Counted from the first letter of the stretch, positions 39,636 to 50,153 are shown. The stretch: 64,000 nucleotides of DNA from Nitrospirota bacterium (GCA_016936655.1 JAFGXL010000021.1:62001-126000); one strand, 5' to 3'. Translations and numbers: made by a program. Notes: generated by a model from the letters alone, not told the origin.

Positions 39636-39641
39636 TATAAT
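39636..39641 (+). promoter_or_regulatory. -10 box of the 39648 lipoprotein gene (leaderless spacing)
   Basis: A perfect TATAAT, six bases (GATTTT) and ATG at 39648. No Shine-Dalgarno is present. Confidence 0.55.
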
Positions 39642-39647
39642 GATTTT

Positions 39648-40181
39648 ATGAAGATAAGAGTTATGTCTCTCGCAATTTTATTTATACTGCCGTTTTTGTC
39701 AGGCTGTTTTTTGTTTGTATCAGGCAGCCCTGAGAGTCCTGAAATTCCCTCAGAAACAATAGACCCTACTGTCAGGTACGACATTGTGCTGTATGGCGGC
39801 AGGTATATGGATGATCTTGAGACCCTGATTGTGCTCGACAAGGCCGGAGACAAATACGAATTCATACCCTATCTGCCGCAGTCTGATTACACAATTGTTA
39901 AGAATCAGACCGCTGAGCAGGCGCTCGCCTATGCAAGGGATGTGTACACAGCACAGTCAGCATATGCGCGGACGAGGATATCGAGAATTCTGGATAAAGA
40001 CAATCAGTTCATAGGCTACGAGCTGAGGCCGCTCTACAACTCTTTCAGGTATGGATATTCAGATATTATGTTTGTTAACTACGCTTTTCAGGGAGACAAG
40101 GTTATTATTAATTTAAGGCTGATAGACTCTATTGAGCGCAGGGAAAAGTACAGGATGTTTGACGGCATGTTTTCAAGATAA
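39648..40181 (+). CDS. Putative lipoprotein
   Basis: 177 residues; no family recognised. MKIRVMSLAILFILPFLSGC is a lipoprotein signal peptide with lipobox LSGC (C20), so the mature protein should be acylated and anchored to a membrane. The body has a Pro/Ser-rich spacer (SPESPEIPSETIDP), then a mixed domain rich in Tyr and Arg (YDIVLYGGRYMDDLETLIVL, GYELRPLYNSFRYGYSDIMF). It stands alone between the ParDE pair and gyrA. The ATG follows a TATAAT by six bases. Confidence 0.75.
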   Translation: MKIRVMSLAILFILPFLSGCFLFVSGSPESPEIPSETIDPTVRYDIVLYGGRYMDDLETLIVLDKAGDKYEFIPYLPQSDYTIVKNQTAEQALAYARDVYTAQSAYARTRISRILDKDNQFIGYELRPLYNSFRYGYSDIMFVNYAFQGDKVIINLRLIDSIERREKYRMFDGMFSR

Positions 40182-40331
40182 AATATGCCTTTAACTCGAT
40201 ATTAGTCCTTGTAATTTACCGCTAATTTTTGTCTCCAAATTCCCTATTTTTTCCTTTAGAAAATAACCGCTTATGTGTTAAACTATTACGCTTAAACATA
40301 TACTACTTGCCAAAGGAAGGAATATCACCAA

Positions 40332-42743
40332 ATGTCACTTTTCAGGACCTCGATAAGCATAGAAGAAGAGATGAAGGTAAGTTACCTCGATTACGCGATG
40401 AGCGTTATCATTGGCAGAGCTCTGCCAGAGGTGCGCGACGGGCTTAAGCCTGTTCAGAGAAGAATTCTTTACGCTATGTTCAGAGAAGGCCTGCTGCCTT
40501 CCAAAAAATACTCAAAGTGCGCCGGTGTTGTTGGCGAAGTGCTCAAAAAGTACCATCCGCACGGTGACTCTGCTGTTTATGACGCACTAGTAAGGCTGGC
40601 GCAGGACTTTAACATGCGCTACCAGCTTGTTGACGGGCAGGGAAACTTCGGATCAATAGACGGCGACCCTGCTGCTGCGTACAGGTACACAGAGGCGCGC
40701 CTCGCAAAGATTGCAGAAGAGCTGCTTGCTGACATAGACAAAGAGACAGTCGATTTCACTCCCAACTTTGACGAGACAACTGAAGAGCCTGTTGTGCTGC
40801 CTGCAAGAATACCTAACCTGCTTATAAATGGCTCAGCAGGCATAGCTGTTGGTATGGCTACCAATATACCTCCTCACAATCTCTCAGAAGTGATTGATGG
40901 GCTTGTTATGCTGCTCGACAATCCTGAGACAACCATCAATGATCTTATGACAGTTATAAAGGGCCCGGATTTTCCAACAGGCGCTTTTATCCATGGCAGG
41001 GCCGGCATTGCTGATGCGTATCACAAAGGCAGAGGGCTTATTAAGGTGAGAGCCAAGGCTGTTATAGAGCGCGAAGCAAAGGGCGGAGATAGCATAATCA
41101 TCACAGAGGTGCCTTATCAGGTTAACAAGGCGCGCCTGATAGAAAAGATAGCAGAGCTTGTTCGCGAAAAGAAGATAGAGGGCATATCAGATATAAGAGA
41201 TGAGTCTGACAGGGACGGCATAAGAATAGTGCTCGAGGTGAAGAGAAGCGATGTTGCCCAGGTCATACTCAACAACCTTTACAAGCACACGCAGATGGAG
41301 TCCACATTCGGCATTATCATGCTCGCGCTCGTTGGCGGCCAGCCGCATGTGCTCAACCTCAAAGAGATGCTCGGCCACTTCATAAACCACAGGCGCGACA
41401 TTGTGCTGAGGCGCACAAGGTTTGAACTCAGAAAGGCTCAGGATCGCGCTCACATATTGGAAGGTCTCAAGATTGCGCTGGATCATCTTGATGAGATAAT
41501 CGCTCTTATCAGAAAATCAAAAAATCCTGAAGAGGCAAAAGCAGGCCTCATCAGCAACTATCCTCTTACAGAGATACAGGCTCAGGCCATCCTGGATATG
41601 AGACTCCAGAGGTTAACAGGCCTGGAGAGAGAGAAGATCGTAAATGAGTATGAGGAGATTCTAAAAGAGATAGAGAGGCTCAAAGCGATACTCGGAAGCG
41701 AAACGCTGGTGAACAACATTATCAGGACAGAGCTGATAGAGGTGAAGACATCATACTCTAATCCGAGAAAGACAGAGATAATGGATGCAACAGCAGACCT
41801 CACACTCGAAGACCTTATAACCGAGGAAGAGATGGTGATAACAGTCTCTCATAACGGATACATAAAGAGAAATCCGCTATCCATATACCGCAGCCAGCGC
41901 AGGGGCGGCAAAGGACTTACAGGTATGGAGACAAGGGAAGAGGATTATGTGGAGCAGGTCTTTATCGGATCCACACATGACTATATGCTCTTCTTCAGCA
42001 ACAAGGGCAGACTTTACTGGCAGAAGATATACCAGATACCAGAGTCTGGCAGAACAGCCAAAGGCAAGGCGCTCATAAATCTGCTTCCGCTTTCAGAGGG
42101 AGAGCGCATTTCAACAGCCCTGAATGTAAAGGACTTCAAAGACGGCTTTCTGGTTATGTTCACTAAAAAAGGCATCGTCAAAAAGACAGCGCTGCAGGAT
42201 TACAGCAATCCTCGTTCAAAAGGCATTATAGCGGTTACTATTGATGAGGATGATGAACTTATAGCTGTCAGACGCACAGCAGGACAGGATGACCTCATCA
42301 TAGGAACAAGGCGCGGACTCTCTGCAAGATTTAAAGAGGATGATGTCCGTTCAATGGGCAGATCAGCGCGCGGAGTAATAGGCATAAGGCTTGGCAAAGG
42401 AGATGAAGTGGTCTCTGCTGATGTTGTTGTTGACCGCACATGCATGCTCACAGTTACAGAAAACGGACTGGGCAAGAGGACAAAGGTGGAAGAATACCCT
42501 GTGCATAACCGTGGAGGCAAGGGAGTCATCTCGATTAAGGTTACTGAAAAAGGCGGTGCAGCAGTAGGCCTTCTGCAGGTGAGGGATGAAGACGAGATTG
42601 TTCTTATAACCAACAACGGCAAGCTGATAAGAACAGTAGCAGGCAGCATATCAGCTCTCGGCAGAAATACCCAGGGCGTAAAACTGATGGATCTGGATGG
42701 AGAGGACAAGATCGTGAGCATGGGCAAAGTAGCAGAGGACTGA
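40332..42743 (+). CDS. gyrA: DNA gyrase subunit A
   Basis: 803 residues. [20 protein letters not shown] is the quinolone-resistance region, with S80 and D84 matching the susceptible E. coli S83/D87. The catalytic tyrosine is Y119 in [11 protein letters not shown]. The C-terminal pinwheel carries the GyrA box QRRGGKG, which marks gyrase rather than ParC. With GyrB it supercoils DNA. The stop TGA overlaps the ATG of a small membrane protein gene by one base, linking gyrA to the sensor-kinase genes that follow. Confidence 0.98.
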   Translation: MSLFRTSISIEEEMKVSYLDYAMSVIIGRALPEVRDGLKPVQRRILYAMFREGLLPSKKYSKCAGVVGEVLKKYHPHGDSAVYDALVRLAQDFNMRYQLVDGQGNFGSIDGDPAAAYRYTEARLAKIAEELLADIDKETVDFTPNFDETTEEPVVLPARIPNLLINGSAGIAVGMATNIPPHNLSEVIDGLVMLLDNPETTINDLMTVIKGPDFPTGAFIHGRAGIADAYHKGRGLIKVRAKAVIEREAKGGDSIIITEVPYQVNKARLIEKIAELVREKKIEGISDIRDESDRDGIRIVLEVKRSDVAQVILNNLYKHTQMESTFGIIMLALVGGQPHVLNLKEMLGHFINHRRDIVLRRTRFELRKAQDRAHILEGLKIALDHLDEIIALIRKSKNPEEAKAGLISNYPLTEIQAQAILDMRLQRLTGLEREKIVNEYEEILKEIERLKAILGSETLVNNIIRTELIEVKTSYSNPRKTEIMDATADLTLEDLITEEEMVITVSHNGYIKRNPLSIYRSQRRGGKGLTGMETREEDYVEQVFIGSTHDYMLFFSNKGRLYWQKIYQIPESGRTAKGKALINLLPLSEGERISTALNVKDFKDGFLVMFTKKGIVKKTALQDYSNPRSKGIIAVTIDEDDELIAVRRTAGQDDLIIGTRRGLSARFKEDDVRSMGRSARGVIGIRLGKGDEVVSADVVVDRTCMLTVTENGLGKRTKVEEYPVHNRGGKGVISIKVTEKGGAAVGLLQVRDEDEIVLITNNGKLIRTVAGSISALGRNTQGVKLMDLDGEDKIVSMGKVAED

Positions 42744-42919
42744 TGCAGCAAGATCTGCTGATTTTTATATCTATTGCCGGGCTTCTCTTTATGGGATGGC
42801 CCGGCATTGAAATTTTCAGGGGCTTTATGCCGCAGTATATATTTATTGTATGGGGTTTATTAATAGGTGCGGCAGCTTTTGTGTTAACACGCGGCACCGG
42901 CAAAAACGGGATGCGATGA
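42743..42919 (+). CDS. Small membrane protein between gyrA and the sensor kinase
   Basis: 58 residues in a frame opening at the ATG that overlaps the gyrA stop. Two hydrophobic segments (LLIFISIAGLLFMGWPGIEI and YIFIVWGLLIGAAAFVL) end in a short basic tail (TRGTGKNGMR). Similar-sized membrane proteins (CbrX) precede the symporter-kinase CbrA in Pseudomonas and are translationally coupled to it; this one sits at the equivalent place, 55 bases before the kinase start. Homology to CbrX is not claimed, only position and build. Confidence 0.75.
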   Translation: MQQDLLIFISIAGLLFMGWPGIEIFRGFMPQYIFIVWGLLIGAAAFVLTRGTGKNGMR

Positions 42920-42974
42920 CAAGTGACTGTCTATCCAGCTCCCTTGACACTGCTCCTGAGGGTGAGGACAGATA

Positions 42975-45929
42975 GTGTTTACTCCGCACCATATACTGAT
43001 TATACTTTTTGCTTATCTGATGCTTCTGTTTGGACTTGCATACTACGCAGAAAAAAGAGAAGACAGAAGCAAAAGCATTGTAAACAATCCTTATGTGTAC
43101 TCACTCTCGCTTGCTGTATACTGCACATCATGGACATTTTATGGAAGTGTAGGATGGGCAGCCACCTCTGGAATTTCATTTCTCACAATTTATCTTGGAC
43201 CATCTATAGCAGCAGTATTATGGACGCTGATTCTTCCAAAAATTATACGCATAGCTAAGGCAAACAGGATAACTACCATATCAGACTTTATCAGCGCCAG
43301 ATACGGCAAGTCCATATTTCTCTCTGCGCTCGTTACCCTTATAGCTGTAGCCGGAATAGGACCTTATCTGGGGCTGCAGATTAAAGCGATTATAACAACA
43401 TTCGGGATAATCACAGGCAATCCAAAAGAAGGTGTCGGAGCTGCCATGGTCATTACCATGATCCTCGGAGTTTTTGCGGTACTGTTTGGTGCAAGGAGAA
43501 TCGACTCTTCAGAGAGACATGGCGGACTGGTTTTTGCGATAGCATTTGAGTCAATAGTCAAGCTGGCTGCATTTTTGACAGTTGGAATATTTGTTACATA
43601 TTTTTTATTTAATGGTTTTGGCGACATAACTACACAAATAGAACAGGCAGGGAGATCTCTGCTCATTACAGCAAATGCACCATCATATTTTGAATGGACA
43701 GCGCTGCTTATCCTTTCGATGATGGCTGTAATGCTGCTGCCTAGGCAGTTCCAGATGTCTGTTGTAGAAAATTATAACGAAGATCACATACGCAAAGCGG
43801 CGCGGCTTTTCCCTCTGTATCTGCTACTGATAAATATTTTTGTTTTGCCTATCGCATTTGGCGGAGTACTAACAACAGGAAACAGTCAGGGGGCAGAATC
43901 ATTTGTGCTTACCCTGCCACTTGTTAACAGCAGCAAGGCGGTAACGCTTTTTGTATTCATTGGCGGTTTTGCCGCTGCAACAGGAATGGTTATTGTAGAG
44001 TCTGTTGCACTCAGCACAATGGTGATGAACAGTCTGGTAATGCCCGTGCTCGTAAAATTCGGCAAGGCTCAGAGCATTCCATTGCTCGTTATAAACATCA
44101 AAAGGCTTGTTATCATGGGCATCGTATTTATCGGATATTTTTTCGCTATATCGATAGGCGGATTTTATAGTTTGGTTGACATGGGGCTTAAATCATTTGA
44201 AGCCGTGGCTCTTTTTGCACCTGCATTTTTCATAGGTCTTTTTTGGAAGCGCGCAAACAAAAAGGGAGCTGCTGCAGGCCTAGTTGCTGGATTTTCAATA
44301 TGGCTTTATACGCTTATGATACCGGCTGCTGTAAAATCCGGACTCCTTGACGGCAGTGCCATTCAAAGTCTGGTAAGCGGCAGTTCCTTTTTAAATCCTG
44401 AAGCGCTCTTTGGAGTATCTGGATTAGGTAAATGGAGCCATACTCTTTTTTGGAGCATGCTGCTCAATTTATTTTTCTTTTTTGGAATATCCGTTATAAC
44501 CAAGCGCACAAAGACAGAAGAACTGCAGTCTCTGATTTTTGTTGAGGGCTATAAGAGCAGCATAGGAAGAAAAGCCACACATAATCTTGACACAGCAGCC
44601 TTGCGCGATATTCTTGTTACATATTTGGGAAATGAAGAAGCAGAGGCTGTGCTTCGAAAATTCCTTCGCATAAAAAACAAGAATTCTGGTTCGCTTTCAG
44701 AAAGCGAAATCTCCGAACTGCACGAGACTGTAGAAAAAGAACTCTCAGGCGCATTCGGTCCGGGCATCTCTGCGATTATATTCAGGTCGAGGCAGATGCT
44801 CGGTGAAGATCAGGACATATCTGAATCTATACAGAGCATTACAGAGGCTCTTAGACTCTCGAAGAATGAACTTGCTGAGGCAAACAGACAACTGTCTTAT
44901 CTAAAAGAGTTTAGTGAAAACATAATTGAGAGCGCTCCTGTAGGAATTATCATTGTGGATAATGAGCTAACAATCAAATACTGCAACAATGAAATGCAGC
45001 GCCTTGCTGCAATAGATAGTCTGACAGTTCTCTCAAAGAATATTGGCGAAGCCCTGCCGTGGTTTGATACAAAAGAACTCAGCAGCAGGAAAGATTTTGT
45101 TGTCAAAGGCCCAGCAGGCAGATCCCTCAACGTAAATGTTAGCCTGTTCAAAGATCCATCAGGCGGCTATGTAGTGGTATTTGAAGATATAACAGAAAAG
45201 CTTAAGATGGAGCAGCAGCTTAAGCAGGCCTCTAAGCTTGCCGGCATAGGCAAGCTTACAGCAGGACTTTCTCATGAGATAGGAAATCCTCTTGCTGCTA
45301 TTTCGTCTCTTGTGCAGGAGCTGAGGGAGATCAAGGCCTGTTCTGATGAGAGTATGCAATTTACAAAAGAATCACTTAATGCTATAAATGCTCATATTCA
45401 GCGAATTGTAAAAATTGTGAGAAGCCTTGGTGATTTTGCTAGCGTCGCTCCGCCTGTCAAGACATATGCATCAATAGACGAAATCCTCCAGCAGACTCTC
45501 AATCTGGTGAAGTATGACAAGCGATTTGCTAATGTGGAACTCGCAGTTGATCTTGAGGATCTGCCTAAAGTGTTTGTAAATACAGACCAGATACAGCAGG
45601 TATTTATGAATCTCATTTTAAATTCGCTTGATGCGATGGAAGCTGGCGGCAGGCTCAGTATAACAGGCCTGCAGGACAATGGGTACGCAGCAATTACCTT
45701 TAGCGACACTGGCGAGGGAATAGCAGAAGATGACCTTGAAAAGATATTTGATCCGTTTTATACAACAAAGCCATACGGCAAAGGCACCGGACTTGGGCTT
45801 AGTATATGCTATGGTATAATCAGTGACCATGGGGGCGCTCTGATAGTAAGGAGCAAAAAGGGGGAAGGATCAGCCTTTATCGTGAGGCTGCCCGCAGACT
45901 CTATTGCAAGAGAGAATACTGATAATTGA
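42975..45929 (+). CDS. Sodium/solute symporter-fused sensor histidine kinase (CbrA/CrbS-like)
   Basis: 984 residues from GTG 42975 (GAGGACA upstream). The N-terminal ~510 residues form an SSS-family transporter domain with many helices (YAEKREDRSKSIVNNPYVYS, TSWTFYGSVGWAATSGISF). A linker and a PAS domain (about 640-740, SAPVGIIIVDNELTIKYCNN) follow, then HisKA with phospho-acceptor H767 in GLSHEIGNPLAA, and HATPase_c with NLILNSLDAM and GTGLGLSICYG. Such kinases couple solute sensing or transport to transcription; CrbS controls acetate uptake in Vibrio and Pseudomonas. The response regulator overlaps its end by 26 bases. Confidence 0.95.
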   Translation: MFTPHHILIILFAYLMLLFGLAYYAEKREDRSKSIVNNPYVYSLSLAVYCTSWTFYGSVGWAATSGISFLTIYLGPSIAAVLWTLILPKIIRIAKANRITTISDFISARYGKSIFLSALVTLIAVAGIGPYLGLQIKAIITTFGIITGNPKEGVGAAMVITMILGVFAVLFGARRIDSSERHGGLVFAIAFESIVKLAAFLTVGIFVTYFLFNGFGDITTQIEQAGRSLLITANAPSYFEWTALLILSMMAVMLLPRQFQMSVVENYNEDHIRKAARLFPLYLLLINIFVLPIAFGGVLTTGNSQGAESFVLTLPLVNSSKAVTLFVFIGGFAAATGMVIVESVALSTMVMNSLVMPVLVKFGKAQSIPLLVINIKRLVIMGIVFIGYFFAISIGGFYSLVDMGLKSFEAVALFAPAFFIGLFWKRANKKGAAAGLVAGFSIWLYTLMIPAAVKSGLLDGSAIQSLVSGSSFLNPEALFGVSGLGKWSHTLFWSMLLNLFFFFGISVITKRTKTEELQSLIFVEGYKSSIGRKATHNLDTAALRDILVTYLGNEEAEAVLRKFLRIKNKNSGSLSESEISELHETVEKELSGAFGPGISAIIFRSRQMLGEDQDISESIQSITEALRLSKNELAEANRQLSYLKEFSENIIESAPVGIIIVDNELTIKYCNNEMQRLAAIDSLTVLSKNIGEALPWFDTKELSSRKDFVVKGPAGRSLNVNVSLFKDPSGGYVVVFEDITEKLKMEQQLKQASKLAGIGKLTAGLSHEIGNPLAAISSLVQELREIKACSDESMQFTKESLNAINAHIQRIVKIVRSLGDFASVAPPVKTYASIDEILQQTLNLVKYDKRFANVELAVDLEDLPKVFVNTDQIQQVFMNLILNSLDAMEAGGRLSITGLQDNGYAAITFSDTGEGIAEDDLEKIFDPFYTTKPYGKGTGLGLSICYGIISDHGGALIVRSKKGEGSAFIVRLPADSIARENTDN

Positions 45930-47250
45930 GGATGAGGCTACACTTGCTTCATCTCTTAAAAGAGTTTTTCAGAAAGAAGGGTATGAGGTCACAACAGCAG
46001 CAAACGCTGAAGACGGACTTAGCCTTCTTGAAGAGGGATTCTACGACCTCGTTATAAGCGATATAGTGCTGCCAGGGATGTCAGGCATAGAATTCCTGAA
46101 GCGTCTGCATGAACGCCAGCCGGAAATAGCTGTAATCATCATAACCGCATATGGGTCCATGGAGACAGCAGTCGAGGCGCTTCGCGCTGGGGCATACGAT
46201 TATGTTGTGAAGCCTGTATTGCATGAAGAGATCAAACAGATTATAAGAAATGCGCTTAAGCAAAATGCTCTCAAAACAGAAAATATACTTCTTAAAAAAC
46301 AGATAGAAAAAGAGTATGATTTCAGCAACATAATCGGCTCAAGTCCTGCTATTCAGAAGATCATGAATGAGATCAAAAAGGTGGCGAACGCAAAAAACAA
46401 TATGCTGCTTCTTGGCGAAACAGGCACAGGCAAAGAGCTGATAGCAAGGGCTATCCATTACAATAGCAACAGGGCTGCGCTGCCATTTATACCGATCAAC
46501 TGCACAGCTATACCAGAGACGCTTATGGAGTCAGAGCTGTTTGGTCATGTTAAAGGTGCCTTTACAGGAGCGGTTACATCCAAGAAGGGATTGTTCGAAG
46601 AGGCTCACAGCGGCACAGTATTTCTTGATGAAATAGGAGACCTTAGTCTTACTCTCCAGGCAAAACTGCTGCGTGTGCTTGAAGATCAGGAGATAAGGCC
46701 AGTTGGAAGTACGCGGAGCATAAAGGTTGATCTGAGATTTGTTTGTGCAACAAACAGAAACCTACAGGAGTTTGTTCGCGAAGGGAAATTTAGAGAAGAC
46801 CTTTTTTATAGAATCAATGCAATCACACTGAATATTCCCCCATTGCGTGATCGAATGGAGGATATCGATGAACTTGTGAGCTACTTTATCAGCAAGTATG
46901 CTGTTGACAGCGGAAAACAAGTTGCAGGGATTGATCAAAAGGCGCTCGAATATCTAAAGCTCTACAGCTGGCCAGGCAATATAAGAGAGCTGCAAAACAT
47001 AATAGAAAGGGCAATACTCATAACAGAAAGCGATACAATAACCTCAGAGCATCTGCCGGAAAATATAATGCAGAAAAAAGAGCGTAACAGCTTTTTAATG
47101 GATACGCCAATGTCTATAGATGAGTACACACAGAGTTTTATACTTAAAAATCAAAGTTCTTATACAGAGCAAGAGTTAGCGCAGATGCTTGGTATCACAC
47201 GCAAGGCTCTTTGGGAAAAGAGAAAGCGCTGGAATCTAAGCAGGAAATAG
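45904..47250 (+). CDS. NtrC-family sigma-54-dependent response regulator
   Basis: 448 residues from TTG 45904, the only start that keeps the receiver domain. REC domain: RILIIEDE, phospho-acceptor D53 in LVISDIVLPG, conserved Lys in YVVKPVL. AAA+ domain: Walker A GETGTGKE, the sigma-54 contact motif GAFTGA and LDEIGDLSLTLQAKLLRVLE. A Fis-type helix-turn-helix ends it (YTEQELAQMLGITRKALWEK). It must be activated by the overlapping kinase. The likely target is the sigma-54 promoter just downstream (47446-47461). Confidence 0.96.
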   Translation: MQERILIIEDEATLASSLKRVFQKEGYEVTTAANAEDGLSLLEEGFYDLVISDIVLPGMSGIEFLKRLHERQPEIAVIIITAYGSMETAVEALRAGAYDYVVKPVLHEEIKQIIRNALKQNALKTENILLKKQIEKEYDFSNIIGSSPAIQKIMNEIKKVANAKNNMLLLGETGTGKELIARAIHYNSNRAALPFIPINCTAIPETLMESELFGHVKGAFTGAVTSKKGLFEEAHSGTVFLDEIGDLSLTLQAKLLRVLEDQEIRPVGSTRSIKVDLRFVCATNRNLQEFVREGKFREDLFYRINAITLNIPPLRDRMEDIDELVSYFISKYAVDSGKQVAGIDQKALEYLKLYSWPGNIRELQNIIERAILITESDTITSEHLPENIMQKKERNSFLMDTPMSIDEYTQSFILKNQSSYTEQELAQMLGITRKALWEKRKRWNLSRK

Positions 47251-47289
47251 CTGCCATATATAATATCTCCAGATCAGGGTCACATTTTC

Positions 47290-47407
47290 GTTACCAATAG
47301 TAACACTCATTACAAAAAGTATCAAAAACAGTGTGAAATTATGCAATGCTGCTGCAGTCTGCATAAAATCCTTAGCAGGTTATAAAATCATTTTTAACAA
47401 TAGGTTA
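47290..47407 (+). promoter_or_regulatory. Cluster of inverted repeats (candidate enhancer sites)
   Basis: Three inverted repeats lie 40-160 bases upstream of the sigma-54 promoter: GTTAC-N5-GTAAC (47290-47304), TTATGCA-N14-TGCATAA (47339-47366) and TAAC-N5-GTTA (47395-47407). The first and third share the GTTA/TAAC half-site and the distance suits an NtrC-type activator. Confidence 0.5.
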
Positions 47408-47445
47408 CGATTTTAATATTAGTTATATATATAGTAATAAATAAA

Positions 47446-47461
47446 TGGTATCAGTTTTGCT
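47446..47461 (+). promoter_or_regulatory. Sigma-54 (RpoN) promoter
   Basis: TGGTAT-CAGTT-TTGCT matches the -24/-12 consensus TGGCAC-N5-TTGCW, with GG (47447-47448) and GC (47459-47460) exactly 10 bases apart. The predicted start is near 47471, about 20 bases before the next gene. Confidence 0.85.
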
Positions 47462-47491
47462 ATAAATAAAAAGTTAAAAGAGGTATATGAG

Positions 47492-49390
47492 ATGATAATT
47501 GATGAAATATTAAGTTTTTTTCAGCAGACACCGCCTTTTCAGTTCCTGACAGAGCAGGAGCAGAAAAAGATTGCACAGAATCTATCTATGGAGTTTTATC
47601 CAAAAGAGACGGTTATACTACGCCAAGGCGGATCTTCGAGTGATTCTCTTCGCATCATCAAAAAGGGTGGAGTCAGGATTTCTATAGTTTCAGAGAGCGG
47701 TGAAGATGTTGCAATAGATTACAGGGGCGAGGGAGAGGCATTCGGCATGATCTCTCTTATGGGAGACAAGCAGAAGACGACTGTTACATCGGTTGAGGAC
47801 ACAATATGTTATCTGCTGGGCAAGCAGGAGTTTATGAAGCTTATGGACAGCTCTCCAGCGTTTATAGAGTATTTTCTTCAGTCTCACTTCTCAAAATATA
47901 TTGATAAAACCTACACAGAGATGCGCAACAAGAGCCTTTTTTATGGGAGCAGCGACCATATACTATTTACAACACAGGTCGGAGAGATAGCTGAAAAAGA
48001 GGTTGTCACTATTGATGAGACCGCTACAATACAAGATGCAGCTCAAGTTATGTCAGACAGAAGAATAAGCTCTCTTGTTGTTGTGCAGGATGATGATGTG
48101 CCGGTAGGCATAGTCACAGACAGAGACCTAAGGGATAAGGTGGTATCAAGAGGCAGAAATATAAACGACCCTGTCAGAGATATAATGAGTCCGCCGTTAA
48201 TAAGAGTTGATTCAAAAGACTACTGCTTTGAAGCTGTTCTTAAGATGCTCAAGCACAATATACACCATGTGCTTGTTATAAGAGACGGCAAACTAAGCGG
48301 CGTAATCACAAACCATGATCTTATGCTGCTGCAGGGTAAATCGCCGCTCTCATTTGCTAAAGATATCGAAAACCAGCATACGATCGAAGGCCTGGTGCCT
48401 GTATCAAAAAAGATAAATAACATTATCGGGTTTCTGCTGAAAGAAGGAGCAAAAGCGAGCAATATTACAAAAATAATTACAGAGCTTAATGACAGGCTTG
48501 TACGCAAGATAATAGAAATTGCGGAAAAACAGTTTGGCTCTGCTCCGCTGTCATACTGCTGGATAGCTTTTGGCAGCGAGGGCAGAAAAGAGCAGACATT
48601 CCGAACAGACCAGGACAATGCGATTATTTATGCTAATCCTGCATCAGATGAAGATCACAAGAGTGCAGCAGAGTATTTCGCCAGACTGGCTGAGTTTATG
48701 AAAGAGAGTTTGCTTAAGTGCGGATTTCCTCCATGCCCTGCCGGATATATGGCTAGCAATCCTCAATGGACACAGCCTATAAATGGATGGAAAAAGTATT
48801 TTTCTACATGGGTCTCTGCTCCTACATCTGAGGCTGTGCTCAAATCCCTGATATTTTTTGACTTCAGGCCGATTCATGGTGACTTTGCTCTGGCTGATGA
48901 ACTGAAAGAGACTCTGAATATACAGCTCTCAAGGCAGAAGCTGCTTTTGGGGCATCTCGCAAACATGATAGTAAAAAATACATCGCCGGTAGGATTTTTA
49001 AAATCTTTTGTTGTAGAAAAGAGCGGAGAGCATAAAAACCAGCTGAATCTAAAAATAAAAGGCGTGACCCTGATCGTGGACATAGTAAGGCTATTTGCTC
49101 TTGAACGCGGCATAAAAGAGACATCAACTCTTGAAAGAATAGATGCATTGAGAAACAAGCATACAATTGTTAAAGAATATGCAGAGGAGCTTGAGCATGC
49201 ATTTGAGTTCATAATGCTGCTGCGCATGCACAACCAGCTTGCTCAGCTCGAAAAGGGCGAAGAGATAAACAATTTTATTGATCCCGATACTCTTAGCAAT
49301 CTCGAAAAGAAGACTATGAAGGACTCATTTCATCTAATATCCAAAATACAGGACATGATAATAGAAAGGTACAAGCCTTTCATCATATAG
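47492..49390 (+). CDS. cNMP-binding / CBS / DUF294 nucleotidyltransferase-like protein
   Basis: 632 residues. A cyclic-nucleotide-binding domain (about 15-130, FYPKETVILRQGGSSSDSLR) is followed by a CBS pair (about 165-285, VVTIDETATIQDAAQVMSDR and VPVGIVTDRDLRDKV). Next is the DUF294 nucleotidyltransferase-like domain with GSEGRKEQTFRTDQDNAI (about 355-372) and its C-terminal partner domain. Function is not established for this family; such genes commonly sit beside acs and actP and may regulate acetate metabolism (inference). Its ATG follows the sigma-54 promoter directly, so it is probably the first gene of the acetate operon. Confidence 0.93.
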   Translation: MIIDEILSFFQQTPPFQFLTEQEQKKIAQNLSMEFYPKETVILRQGGSSSDSLRIIKKGGVRISIVSESGEDVAIDYRGEGEAFGMISLMGDKQKTTVTSVEDTICYLLGKQEFMKLMDSSPAFIEYFLQSHFSKYIDKTYTEMRNKSLFYGSSDHILFTTQVGEIAEKEVVTIDETATIQDAAQVMSDRRISSLVVVQDDDVPVGIVTDRDLRDKVVSRGRNINDPVRDIMSPPLIRVDSKDYCFEAVLKMLKHNIHHVLVIRDGKLSGVITNHDLMLLQGKSPLSFAKDIENQHTIEGLVPVSKKINNIIGFLLKEGAKASNITKIITELNDRLVRKIIEIAEKQFGSAPLSYCWIAFGSEGRKEQTFRTDQDNAIIYANPASDEDHKSAAEYFARLAEFMKESLLKCGFPPCPAGYMASNPQWTQPINGWKKYFSTWVSAPTSEAVLKSLIFFDFRPIHGDFALADELKETLNIQLSRQKLLLGHLANMIVKNTSPVGFLKSFVVEKSGEHKNQLNLKIKGVTLIVDIVRLFALERGIKETSTLERIDALRNKHTIVKEYAEELEHAFEFIMLLRMHNQLAQLEKGEEINNFIDPDTLSNLEKKTMKDSFHLISKIQDMIIERYKPFII

Positions 49391-49397
49391 AGGTACG

Positions 49398-50102
49398 ATG
49401 AATTTTTTTAAATTTAAAAGAAATAAATCTTATTGCGAGCCTGACAGCCGGCTGCTTACTGAGGCGGAATATACAGTAGTTGATACTGAATTGACAGGCC
49501 TCAACAGTAAAAAAGATTCGATAGTATCTATCGGATGCATCAGGATGAATGGCAGCAGGATACATATAAAAGAAGATTTTTACAGACTTGTAAAACCGCA
49601 TACAGAGCTCAGCCGCGAGAGCATACTGGTGCATGGGATAACCCCATCAGAGGTAGAGAATGAGTCTGACACAAGGACTGTGCTTAAAGAGTTTTGCGAC
49701 TACTGCGGGAGCAGAATTATAGTGGGGCATTTTATCTGCATCGATATTGAGTTTATTAACAAGGAGCTGAAGGCAGCTGGCATGCCGGAGCTTCAAAACA
49801 GGACAATAGATACATTTGCTGTTTATGAATGGATGCGCAAAAGGATAACAGGTCATGCCTGCTTTGAGATGATGCCTGGTAACAATGCTCTTTATGAGAT
49901 CTCAAAGTGCTTCGGCATACCTATAACCGGTGCGCACAACTCTGAAATGGATGCTTTTATAACGGCGCAGCTCTTTCAGAGGTTCATATCTTATGCTTCT
50001 GAGCTCGGTGTAAAGACTGTGGAGGATCTGATCACTATAGGTGATTTATCAAATAAAGGGGGGAATAAATTCTGCAGGGCAGAGGAGAGCGCAAATTTCT
50101 AG
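49398..50102 (+). CDS. DnaQ-like 3'-5' exonuclease domain protein
   Basis: 234 residues of the DEDD exonuclease superfamily. ExoI is YTVVDTELTGLNSKKDSIVS (D-x-E), ExoII is IIVGHFICIDIEFIN, and ExoIII is AHNSEMDAFITAQLF (DEDDh type with H and D). A cysteine-containing tail (FCRAEESANF) ends it. The substrate is unknown. It lies 7 bases after the CBS/DUF294 gene. This pairing with acetate genes recurs in other bacteria, but its purpose is not clear. Confidence 0.9.
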   Translation: MNFFKFKRNKSYCEPDSRLLTEAEYTVVDTELTGLNSKKDSIVSIGCIRMNGSRIHIKEDFYRLVKPHTELSRESILVHGITPSEVENESDTRTVLKEFCDYCGSRIIVGHFICIDIEFINKELKAAGMPELQNRTIDTFAVYEWMRKRITGHACFEMMPGNNALYEISKCFGIPITGAHNSEMDAFITAQLFQRFISYASELGVKTVEDLITIGDLSNKGGNKFCRAEESANF

Positions 50103-50153
50103 CTGCACTATTTGACAGCAGTAGGGGGAAAGGTAACCAAAAAAGGAGGATAT

